Part shown: one piece after another, positions 18,955 through 25,053 of the stretch
How the letters are laid out: every line of letters begins with the position of its first letter
How positions within the stretch are numbered: position 1 is the stretch's first letter
Source: an uncultured Eubacteriales bacterium
GTDB lineage: Bacteria; Bacillota; Clostridia; Oscillospirales; Acutalibacteraceae
Direction: 5' to 3'
Length of the DNA stretch: 64,000 nt
Assembly: GCA_934489735.1 (NCBI GenBank)
Contig: CAKSSR010000003.1
Location: forward strand, 1-64,000
Translations under genes and position numbers: made by a program
The notes under the pieces: generated by a model
Databases searched by the model: none
The model's input: the letters and a program-made list of their open reading frames with translations, nothing else
Told to the model about the DNA's origin: nothing

Positions 18955-19857
18955 ATGATGGAGTTACCTGAATTGATGGATGAGTATAAGAAATGGGTGG
19001 AACCTTCTAATGAAAATTTATTGAAAAATGCTTTTAAAAAACGTTTTGAAGATGTGCCGTTAACAGGAGAAGAATTTTTTGAAGCGGCGGAGAAAGTTGC
19101 AGAAGAATATAAAGAGTCTGGTGAACTTGATGTGCCAACTTTTATGATCAATGTAATGAAAAATTCTGTTGGAACGATTATAGAAAAAGATGTAATGAAG
19201 AGAATAGAAGACTTTGAAAGTGAGCTAGGGATAATAAATAGTATGCTCGGAAAAAAGACAATTGAAGAAATTTGTGTGGACCCTAAGGCAGAGACAGGCA
19301 TAGATAGGGCGTCTTCTATCAAAAAAGCATCTTTTGGGATTTTTATGGCTAGTTATATTGAATTAGCAGAAGAAAAAGTTCTGTCTTTTGCTAGTTCTCC
19401 TGATGAGGTTTTTGAGAGGATGGTTCGTCACTGTTTGGGATATGTATTTGCTGTTTTTAGGGCAAATCATTATGAGTATGATGGTATAGATTTGAGGGAA
19501 TTAGAAGGAAAAACATTGGATGAAATATTTAAATTGAAGGAAGATGAAGTTGAAGATAGTGAACTAGGTAAGAAAGTAGAAGCTGCTATGGAAAAAGTGG
19601 TAAATGACCTGAAAAATTCTGTAGGGAAAATATCGGAAATAATAAAAGAATCAGATTCTTATGGATTTATTGATATGTATTTTAAAAAGGAGCTTATTAA
19701 TGAGATAGAGTCTAAATTCGAGAATATGGATATGGGACAAATTATGGCGAAAACTTTAAAGCATGTAGAACCAAACGAAGGCAAAAAAGAAGTAGAATGG
19801 ACCGAAGATGAATTAGAATTGAAAGAAAAAATAGACAAGGGTGAAGACGGCGAATGA
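18955..19857 (+). CDS. Island paralogue A, unrecognised acidic helical protein (300 aa)
   Basis: I do not recognise the family. The protein is soluble, acidic and apparently all-helical, with no signal peptide or membrane segment. Shared family landmarks are EEYK..VEPSNE near the N-terminus, GKKTIEEICVDPKAETGID near residues 100-120, a GIF..SYIE helix, the signature FRANHYEYDGIDLRELEGK followed by TLDEIF, and the tail LKHVEPNEGKKEVEWTEDEL. It is closest to paralogue B (almost identical around the signature and tail). The start is ATG 18955, with GGAGAGG 7 nt upstream and the promoter at 18872. A family-type terminator follows. Expression may be phase variable through the A-tract promoter. Confidence 0.8.
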   Translation: MMELPELMDEYKKWVEPSNENLLKNAFKKRFEDVPLTGEEFFEAAEKVAEEYKESGELDVPTFMINVMKNSVGTIIEKDVMKRIEDFESELGIINSMLGKKTIEEICVDPKAETGIDRASSIKKASFGIFMASYIELAEEKVLSFASSPDEVFERMVRHCLGYVFAVFRANHYEYDGIDLRELEGKTLDEIFKLKEDEVEDSELGKKVEAAMEKVVNDLKNSVGKISEIIKESDSYGFIDMYFKKELINEIESKFENMDMGQIMAKTLKHVEPNEGKKEVEWTEDELELKEKIDKGEDGE

Positions 19858-19878
19858 GATTGATTGATGATATTAAGG

Positions 19879-19917
19879 CCGAGGTTATCGAGATGATGAC
19901 TTCGGTTGATTTTTTTT
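19879..19917 (+). terminator. Terminator of paralogue A, island hairpin copy 2
   Basis: Stem CCGAGGTTATC (19879-19889) with GATGACTTCGG (19895-19905), then a T run. Confidence 0.85.
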
Positions 19918-19945
19918 AGGATATGATTGAGAATTTATTAAAATA

Positions 19946-19979
19946 GGGTAGCATTTTTCTGCTACCCTTTGTCTTTTTT
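19946..19979. terminator. Terminator between paralogue A and hicB
   Basis: Perfect stem GGGTAGCA (19946-19953) with TGCTACCC (19960-19967), followed on the plus strand by TTTGTCTTTTTTT. It lies just past the hicB stop and could serve both strands. Confidence 0.7.
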
Positions 19980-19981
19980 TA

Positions 19982-20389
19982 TTATCGGTTTGTAATATTT
20001 AATTCTTTTTTAAGCGCTGCTTGTAGGACGGCAGAGAAATTTAAATCAGCTCGTTCTGCTTCAAAGTTAAGCCATGAAGGGATAGTGCAATTTTTCTTTA
20101 CGAAATGGGTATCATTTTTTCTACGATACTCTGTAAAGTCAATGTCAACTAGCGAAACAATTGCATCCTTTGAGACTTCTTTTTGTATGTTTTCAATACT
20201 TGATGCTTCCGGCAAGGTTTCACCGCTGTCCTGCATGTCAATTCCCATAAGTCCTATTGCATCCCGTGCCATTTCGATTGCTTCCGGAACGTTCTTGCCC
20301 TGTGTGTTGATATTGAAATCGGGAATAAATACTATAATAAATTCTTTTCCCTGCGTCATAATTATTGGATATGCTTTTTTCATTTTCAC
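19982..20389 (-). CDS. hicB: HicB antitoxin
   Basis: The 135-aa antitoxin partners the HicA RNase. The N-terminal half is the partial RNase-H-like HicB fold (YPIIMTQGKEFIIVFIPDFN, then GKNVPEAIEMARDAIG), which binds HicA. The C-terminal part (PSWLNFEAERADLNFSAVLQ) is a ribbon-helix-helix DNA-binding segment of the kind that represses the operon. The gene begins 34 nt after the hicA stop, giving the usual hicA-hicB order. It runs opposite to the surrounding paralogues and appears to occupy the place of a lost family member. Confidence 0.92.
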   Translation of the reverse strand: MKMKKAYPIIMTQGKEFIIVFIPDFNINTQGKNVPEAIEMARDAIGLMGIDMQDSGETLPEASSIENIQKEVSKDAIVSLVDIDFTEYRRKNDTHFVKKNCTIPSWLNFEAERADLNFSAVLQAALKKELNITNR

Positions 20390-20423
20390 TCCCCCTGTAT
20401 TGTTTTTGTCATTTGCAATGAGT

Positions 20424-20597
20424 TTACTTCAGATTACGTCGTTTGATGATTGCCTTTGCTAGTTCTTCGTCTGTTTCTCTGTGCCTTACGATGCTTTCTC
20501 TTTGCCCATCTTTTACATATATATCATGATTTGCACCGTGACGCTTAAATTTCCAGCCATTTTGTTTTAAAAGTTCGATAAGGTCCTTTGTTTTCAC
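20424..20597 (-). CDS. hicA: HicA mRNA interferase toxin
   Basis: A 57-aa ORF starting at GTG (20597..20595), 7 nt downstream of a strong AGGAGG. Translation shows the double-stranded-RNA-binding HicA fold: TKDLIELLKQNGWKFKRHGA followed by NHDIYV, then VRHRETDEELAKAIIKR. The catalytic His is in the GANHD segment. Known HicA proteins cleave mRNA and are neutralised by HicB. It is first in the hicAB operon, directly behind a consensus promoter. Confidence 0.9.
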   Translation of the reverse strand: MKTKDLIELLKQNGWKFKRHGANHDIYVKDGQRESIVRHRETDEELAKAIIKRRNLK

Positions 20598-20620
20598 CTG
20601 TCATCCTCCTTATATTTACT

Positions 20621-20649
20621 ATTATACGCCTCTAATACGTATTTGTCAA
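20621..20649 (-). promoter_or_regulatory. hicAB promoter with a palindromic operator candidate
   Basis: On the minus strand TTGACA (20649..20644) and TATAAT (20626..20621) have a 17-nt spacer. Within the spacer lies the perfect 10-bp palindrome AATACGTATT (20634-20643). Ribbon-helix-helix antitoxins often bind such dyads between -35 and -10, so this is a likely HicB/HicAB autoregulatory site. Confidence 0.8.
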
Positions 20650-20684
20650 TGAATTTTAAGAAAAAGTTATACATATTTTATATA

Positions 20685-20735
20685 ATTGAAGAAATCTTGA
20701 AGAGATTAGAAACAGTAGTTGAGGGAAATGGCTAA
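20685..20735 (+). pseudogene. 3' tail of a lost island paralogue
   Basis: An open stretch ends at TAA 20733-20735 and encodes IEEILKRLETVVEGNG, which matches the C-terminus of paralogue D (NEELLRKIEAMVKENK). It is followed at the same distance by the family terminator at 20747. I read it as the last 16 codons of a former cassette gene whose body was replaced by hicAB. Confidence 0.6.
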
Positions 20736-20746
20736 TATTATTAAGA

Positions 20747-20785
20747 CCGAGGTTATCGAGATGATGACTTCGGTTGACTTTTTTT
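20747..20785 (+). terminator. Island hairpin terminator, copy 3
   Basis: Stem CCGAGGTTATC (20747-20757) with GATGACTTCGG (20763-20773), then a T run. It now has only the relic tail upstream. Confidence 0.85.
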
Positions 20786-20869
20786 AGGATATGATTGAAA
20801 ATTGATTGGAATTTATAAGGGACTGGAAGACTAAAAGAATAAAAAGTTGTAATTTTAAACAAAATAGAC

Positions 20870-20896
20870 TTGACAAAAAAAAAAAAAGAGTATAAT
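20870..20896 (+). promoter_or_regulatory. Promoter of paralogue B with a 13-A spacer tract
   Basis: TTGACA (20870-20875) and TATAAT (20891-20896) with a 15-nt spacer dominated by a run of 13 A. This is one A longer than the otherwise identical promoters of A and D. Confidence 0.75.
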
Positions 20897-20953
20897 AGAA
20901 CTATAGCCAAGTGCTATAAAATTAAAATTATTAGTAAAAGGAGAGGATTGTAT

Positions 20954-21910
20954 ATGGCAAAGTTATTTGATTCTATTGATGAGTATAAGAAATGGGTGGA
21001 ACCTTCTAATGAAAGATTATTGAAGAATGCTTTTAAAAAATATTTAGAAGATAAACCATTAACAGCAGAAGATTTTTTTGAAGAGATGGGGAAAATTGTA
21101 GAAGGGAATAAGGAGCCTGATAACCCTGATCTTTCAACTTTTTTTATCAATGGATTTAAAAATTCTATTAGAACAGTTATAGAAAAAGATATAATAAAGA
21201 GAATAGAAGACTTTGAAAGTAGGCTAGGTGAAATAAATAGTATGCTTGAAGGAAAGACAATTGAAGAAATTTGTATGAATCCTAAGGCAGAGACAGGTAT
21301 AGATAGAGCGGATTCTATTAGAAGAGCATACTCTGGAATTTTTGTTGATAGTTATAATGAAATGGTAAGAAAAAAAGTTCTGTCTTCCAATTGTTCTTCT
21401 TTAGATGAGTTTATTAGCAGGATGATTAATAACAATTTGGGATATATTTTTGCTGTTCTTAGGGCAAATCATTATGAGTATGATGGAATAGATTTGAGGG
21501 AATTAGAAGGAAAAACATTGGATGAAATATTTAAATTAATGGAAGATGAAGCTAAAAATATTGAACTCTGTGAAGCTGAAAATAATGAAATATGTAATAA
21601 TAAAAATATTGAAACATGCGGTAAGATAGGGGATCTTTTCGTGAATATAATAAGTAATGCAAAGAAGGATTATATGGAAGAAATATTGAAAATGACAAGA
21701 GAAGCAGATATTTATGATCTTATAGATATGTATTTTAAAAAGGAGCTTGTTAATGATATAGAGTCTAAATTCGAGAATATGGATATGGGACAAATTATGG
21801 CAAAAACTTTAAAGCATGTAGAAACAAATGAAGATAAGAAAGAAGTAGAATGGACCGAAGATGAATTAAAATTGAAAGAAGAAATAGACAAGGGTGAAGA
21901 CGGCGAATGA
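20954..21910 (+). CDS. Island paralogue B, unrecognised acidic helical protein (318 aa)
   Basis: Same unknown family as A and its closest relative. It shares EYKKWVEPSNERLLKNAFKK near the N-terminus, GKTIEEICMNPKAETGID, LRANHYEYDGIDLRELEGK, and the tail ending DKGEDGE. Between the signature and the tail it carries an insertion (about residues 205-235, with Cys-containing ELCEAENNEICNNKNIETCG) that A lacks. No signal peptide or membrane helix. ATG 20954 follows GGAGAGGATTG. The 3' ends of A and B, including the codons for the last residues and the terminator, are almost identical, which implies recent duplication or gene conversion. Confidence 0.8.
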   Translation: MAKLFDSIDEYKKWVEPSNERLLKNAFKKYLEDKPLTAEDFFEEMGKIVEGNKEPDNPDLSTFFINGFKNSIRTVIEKDIIKRIEDFESRLGEINSMLEGKTIEEICMNPKAETGIDRADSIRRAYSGIFVDSYNEMVRKKVLSSNCSSLDEFISRMINNNLGYIFAVLRANHYEYDGIDLRELEGKTLDEIFKLMEDEAKNIELCEAENNEICNNKNIETCGKIGDLFVNIISNAKKDYMEEILKMTREADIYDLIDMYFKKELVNDIESKFENMDMGQIMAKTLKHVETNEDKKEVEWTEDELKLKEEIDKGEDGE

Positions 21911-21931
21911 GATTGATTGATGATATTAAGA

Positions 21932-21971
21932 CCGAGGTTATCCAGGAGGATGGCTTCGGTTGATTTTTTTT
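21932..21971 (+). terminator. Terminator of paralogue B, island hairpin copy 4
   Basis: Stem CCGAGGTTATCC (21932-21943) with GGATGGCTTCGG (21948-21959), then T-rich sequence. Changes relative to the other copies keep the pairing through G-T pairs. Confidence 0.85.
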
Positions 21972-22054
21972 AAGATATGATAGAGAATTGGTTGGAATTT
22001 ATAAGGAATTAGAAGACTAAGGGAGTAAAAAGCTGTGATTTTGAACGAATAAAC

Positions 22055-22083
22055 TTGACAATTATATCTAAAAATGATACAAT
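22055..22083 (+). promoter_or_regulatory. Promoter of paralogue C, normal 17-nt spacer
   Basis: TTGACA (22055-22060) and TACAAT (22078-22083) are separated by 17 nt of mixed sequence with no long A run. It contrasts with the short A-tract spacers of A, B and D and suggests constitutive expression. Confidence 0.75.
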
Positions 22084-22140
22084 GTATATTGTGGTCGAAT
22101 GCTACAAAGTTAAAATTATTAATAAAGGAGTGGATTTAAT

Positions 22141-22935
22141 ATGGAACCAATGAATATATATGGTGGCTCGTGGGTGTCAGAATCAGGTATAGAAGTGTTA
22201 GAAAATATCTTCGAAAGTGAATTGAAAGACTTTTTTGTAGACTTAGAGACGAAACCTGTAGATGAACTTAAAGATTTTGTAGAAAAATATGAGAAATCTG
22301 ATGAAAAGGATTTTGGTATTTTCTATGTTGATTATTTAAAAACCTATCTCAAAGATCGAATAGAAAAGGATATGATATCCAGGATAAAAAACTTTCATGA
22401 TTTATCAGATGAATTAAAGAACAAACTAGGTGGCAAATCAATTGAAGAAGTATATTCTAATCCTAAAGTGAGTACAGATGAGGAAAAAAAATTAAGTATT
22501 CAGGGGGCATTTTCAGGAATTTTAATCGGTTGTATTAGAGAAATGTTATGGAAAAGATCGCCTACTATTGTATCAGAAAAACTTGGCTTTATTGAAAAAG
22601 GTTTTCTGGACTTTAAGATTGTTTTTACTGTTCTTGAAAAGAATGGCTATAAATATGGGGATATAGACCTAAGTAAAGAACTTAAGGGAGTGACAATTGA
22701 TAAAGATAACTTTGAGTCTTTTGTAGGAAAACTGGACTCTAACGACGTTATGGGTGAAAAATTCAGAGAGTGTGCAAAGAAAATTGAAGACGATATCGAA
22801 GATCACATGGAAGCGTTTGAAGAAGAGGTAGTAAAAGCAGCACAAAATAGTAGTGATTTCACGACAATGTTTTTTAAAGGCGAAGTTATGAAAGAATTAG
22901 AATCTAAATTTAAAGTGGATGATGAAGAGAAATAA
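22141..22935 (+). CDS. Island paralogue C, unrecognised helical protein (264 aa), shortened tail
   Basis: A diverged member of the island family. It aligns with D at the N-terminus (GSWVSESGIEVLENIFESEL) and with all members at GGKSIEEVYSNPKVSTDEEK, the GAFSGILIGCIREM helix, and the signature EKNGYKYGDIDLSKELKG. Near the C-terminus MFFKGEVMKELESKFKVDD matches the MYFKKELINEIESKFENMD of A. The frame then stops at GAAGAGAAATAA, whereas paralogue D continues with about 37 more residues. The DNA beyond the stop still resembles that tail (22936-23022), so C has lost its tail. ATG 22141 has AAAGGAG upstream. Confidence 0.78.
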   Translation: MEPMNIYGGSWVSESGIEVLENIFESELKDFFVDLETKPVDELKDFVEKYEKSDEKDFGIFYVDYLKTYLKDRIEKDMISRIKNFHDLSDELKNKLGGKSIEEVYSNPKVSTDEEKKLSIQGAFSGILIGCIREMLWKRSPTIVSEKLGFIEKGFLDFKIVFTVLEKNGYKYGDIDLSKELKGVTIDKDNFESFVGKLDSNDVMGEKFRECAKKIEDDIEDHMEAFEEEVVKAAQNSSDFTTMFFKGEVMKELESKFKVDDEEK

Positions 22936-23022
22936 CCAAAACCAGCTGATATCGAATAAAGAGTAATGAAGCGGTAGAAAATGATTAAGAAAAATAGAAG
23001 AACTGGTTAAAGGAAATACGTA
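22936..23022 (+). pseudogene. Decayed C-terminal tail of paralogue C
   Basis: After the stop of C the DNA aligns with the 3' end of paralogue D: CCAGCTGATATCGAATAAAG against CTAGCTGAAATGGAATCGAG, then GAAAAATAGAAGAACTGGTTA against GGAAAATAGAAGCAATGGTTA. Stops and small deletions break the frame. The family terminator follows at the expected distance. Confidence 0.65.
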
Positions 23023-23031
23023 ATATCAATG

Positions 23032-23072
23032 CCGAGGTTATCCAAGGGGGATGGCTTCGGTTGACTTTTTTT
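23032..23072 (+). terminator. Terminator of paralogue C, island hairpin copy 5
   Basis: Stem of about 11 bp (from 23032 to 23060) with GGATGGCTTCGG as the right arm, followed by TTGACTTTTTTT. Confidence 0.85.
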
Positions 23073-23156
23073 AGGATATGATTGAGAATTGATTGGAATT
23101 TATAAGGGACTGGAAGACTAAAAGAATAAAAAGTTGTAATTTTAAACAAAATAGAC

Positions 23157-23182
23157 TTGACAAAAAAAAAAAAGAGTATAAT
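23157..23182 (+). promoter_or_regulatory. Promoter of paralogue D with a 12-A spacer tract
   Basis: TTGACA (23157-23162) and TATAAT (23177-23182), 14-nt spacer with a run of 12 A, the same as for paralogue A. Confidence 0.75.
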
Positions 23183-23238
23183 AGAACTATAGCCAAGTGC
23201 TATGAAATTAAAATTATTAATAAAAGGAGAGGATTGAA

Positions 23239-24246
23239 ATGTCAAATTTTAAACCAGATTGGGTGAGCGAGGATGACAAAAACATTATAGGAGAGGTATT
23301 TGAGACTGAAATTGATGATGGAATCAAATCGGCTTCAGGTAATTGCTTGGAGAATTTAGTCAAAGAGTATATTGACTCTGACGAAAAGGATGCTTTTAAA
23401 TTTGTATTTGATAGATTATTGACTAAGTGCCAAGAACATATGTTTGAAATTGTTAACTATAACAATGAAAAATTACAAAAAATAAAGGAAAAATTAGGAA
23501 ACAGGACCTTAGAACAAGCATATGCTGACAATAGCATTGAAGATGATCCAACTGGATATAAAAAAAGGAATAGTATGACTGAGGCGTTTGTAGGAAGTTT
23601 AATGGAATGCATTGTTGATCGAATTGTAGCGATTAATCTTGCAGCATTTTTGGTAGATGGCTTGAGTAAACTTATAACTGGAAAAGGAATTGGTTTGGAT
23701 AGGGCCAATATCAATAGTAGTCTTGATGATTTTAGAGAAGAAGGAGCAAAACTTTTTGCGGCTATCATAGCAAAGAATGATTATAAATATGATGATATAG
23801 AATTGGAGGTATTCAGAGGGAAAACGATTGAAGAGATTTATGAAATACTTACAGGCCCCCAAGTTGATGAATTTGAAGGTGATAAATTTGAAAAGGATAA
23901 ATTGCAAAAAGCTGTGGACAAGTTTCGTGAGGATTTAAATGATTTTGATATGTCTCAATATTCCATGGGAAATATCGTTGAATTTTATTATAAAAATAAA
24001 GTATTAGATGAGTTAAAGGAAAAGATTGGAACAATTGAATTAAAGCATGTAGAACCAAACGAAGGCAAAAAAGAAGTAGAATGGACCGAAGGTGAATTAA
24101 AGTTGAAAGCAGAAATAGACAAGGCTGAAGAGAAAAAAGCAAAACTAGCTGAAATGGAATCGAGAATAAGAGAACTAGTCAAAGCGGCAGGAAATAACGA
24201 GGAACTTTTAAGGAAAATAGAAGCAATGGTTAAAGAAAATAAGTAA
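23239..24246 (+). CDS. Island paralogue D, unrecognised helical protein (335 aa)
   Basis: The longest intact member of the island family. It shares GNRTLEQAYADNSIED, a serine-alanine helix (NSMTEAFVGSLMECI), the signature AKNDYKYDDIELEVFRGK followed by TIEEIYEIL, and the LKHVEPNEGKKEVEWTEGEL block also present in A and B. It then continues with a predicted coiled coil (residues about 295-335). The middle section (residues about 135-165) is a hydrophobic helix pair that might insert in a membrane or pack internally. ATG 23239 follows GGAGAGGATTGAA. The mosaic of A/B-like and C-like segments suggests recombination between copies. Confidence 0.8.
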   Translation: MSNFKPDWVSEDDKNIIGEVFETEIDDGIKSASGNCLENLVKEYIDSDEKDAFKFVFDRLLTKCQEHMFEIVNYNNEKLQKIKEKLGNRTLEQAYADNSIEDDPTGYKKRNSMTEAFVGSLMECIVDRIVAINLAAFLVDGLSKLITGKGIGLDRANINSSLDDFREEGAKLFAAIIAKNDYKYDDIELEVFRGKTIEEIYEILTGPQVDEFEGDKFEKDKLQKAVDKFREDLNDFDMSQYSMGNIVEFYYKNKVLDELKEKIGTIELKHVEPNEGKKEVEWTEGELKLKAEIDKAEEKKAKLAEMESRIRELVKAAGNNEELLRKIEAMVKENK

Positions 24247-24254
24247 TATCAAAG

Positions 24255-24295
24255 CCGAGGTTATCCAAGGGGGATGGCTTCGGTTGACTTTTTTT
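24255..24295 (+). terminator. Terminator of paralogue D, island hairpin copy 6
   Basis: CCGAGGTTATCC with GGATGGCTTCGG, then TTGACTTTTTTT. The island spacer homology ends shortly after this hairpin. Confidence 0.85.
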
Positions 24296-24512
24296 AAGAA
24301 CAGGGACGGAAAATAGTGAGAGACTTATATATTTTTAATAAAAAATTTGTTATAATATAATTGGATCCAAAGGAAGAGGATATGTTGCAGTCAAAATAAT
24401 TAAAGAGACTATTGGCTTGAGAGACTTTTCATCAAGAAAAGTTGTAAGAAAACGATAGGAGTTATTAATAATTGAGCTAAAAGAACAGACGATTTTTCTT
24501 GGAGGTGACAAT

Positions 24513-24869
24513 ATGGCGAATACATTAGAATATTATCTCTCTAAAGGCTTTGACAGAAAAACTGCTGAATATTTTGCAGGCGGTAGAAAAAGGATTACAA
24601 AGGTTAATCCAAACGATGATTTTACTTTAACAATTAGCTTTGACAATGGGGAAAAGAGGCTTTACGATATGCGTCCATTGCTAAAAAAAGGGACAGTATT
24701 TGAGCCTTTTATTAAATTGGAGGACTTCCGCCGTGTCTATCTAGATGACACCCATTGCATATCATGGGATATTGATCCGAATGTTGACAGCAGTAAGGTA
24801 TGGAATAACAAAGTTGACCTTTGTCCAGACAGTTGTTATATTGATAGCATCCCTATAGAGAATATATAA
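24513..24869 (+). CDS. DUF2442 domain protein
   Basis: This 118-aa protein has a C-terminal DUF2442 region (residues about 30-100): NPNDDFTLTISFDNGEKRLY, DMRPLLKKG, and FIKLEDFRRVYLDDTHCISW. DUF2442 proteins are small, often linked to toxin-antitoxin or mobile regions, and usually partnered by a DUF4160 protein; their biochemical role is not settled. No DUF4160 gene is visible next to it. The extra N-terminal 30 residues (LEYYLSKGFDRKTAEYFAGG) are less usual. ATG 24513 follows GGAGGTGAC. It lies at the right edge of the island and is followed by a further island-type hairpin. Confidence 0.8.
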   Translation: MANTLEYYLSKGFDRKTAEYFAGGRKRITKVNPNDDFTLTISFDNGEKRLYDMRPLLKKGTVFEPFIKLEDFRRVYLDDTHCISWDIDPNVDSSKVWNNKVDLCPDSCYIDSIPIENI

Positions 24870-24914
24870 GACTTTCAGTGACCAAATTGGCTTACTGGTA
24901 AAGTAAATGAATGA

Positions 24915-24949
24915 CCGAGGTTATCAGAAGATGACTTCGGTTAACTATT
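24915..24949 (+). terminator. Island-type hairpin, copy 7
   Basis: CCGAGGTTATC (24915-24925) pairs with GATGACTTCGG (24930-24940), but only TTAACTATTT follows. It marks the right limit of the hairpin family, before addA. Confidence 0.6.
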
Positions 24950-24990
24950 TGTAAGAAAAACTTAGCCTGAAGAGAAAAAAGGTTAAGCTT

Positions 24991-25019
24991 TTGATTTTAA
25001 AAATTTAATGTAGTATAAT
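24991..25019 (+). promoter_or_regulatory. Promoter of addA
   Basis: TTGATT (24991-24996), 17-nt spacer, TATAAT (25014-25019), 34 nt before the ATG. It shows addA is now transcribed on its own. Confidence 0.7.
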
Positions 25020-25053
25020 GACTTATATTGTAATATTTTGAGGGGGATTTAAA

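Larger units (their letters stand above)
20747..20953 (+). repeat. Island spacer repeat, copy 2
   Basis: Nearly identical to copy 1 (18749-18954), including the shared 3' leader and RBS. The main difference is one extra A in the promoter tract. Confidence 0.9.
21932..22140 (+). repeat. Island spacer repeat, copy 3 (diverged)
   Basis: Same organisation as copies 1, 2 and 4, but with many substitutions. The A tract is replaced by ordinary sequence. Confidence 0.75.
23032..23238 (+). repeat. Island spacer repeat, copy 4
   Basis: Nearly identical to copies 1 and 2 from the terminator through the promoter, leader and RBS. Confidence 0.9.

Noticed and set aside
20085..20462. Plus-strand ORF of 125 codons over hicB
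   Set aside because: Antisense to a clear HicB; no RBS or family match.
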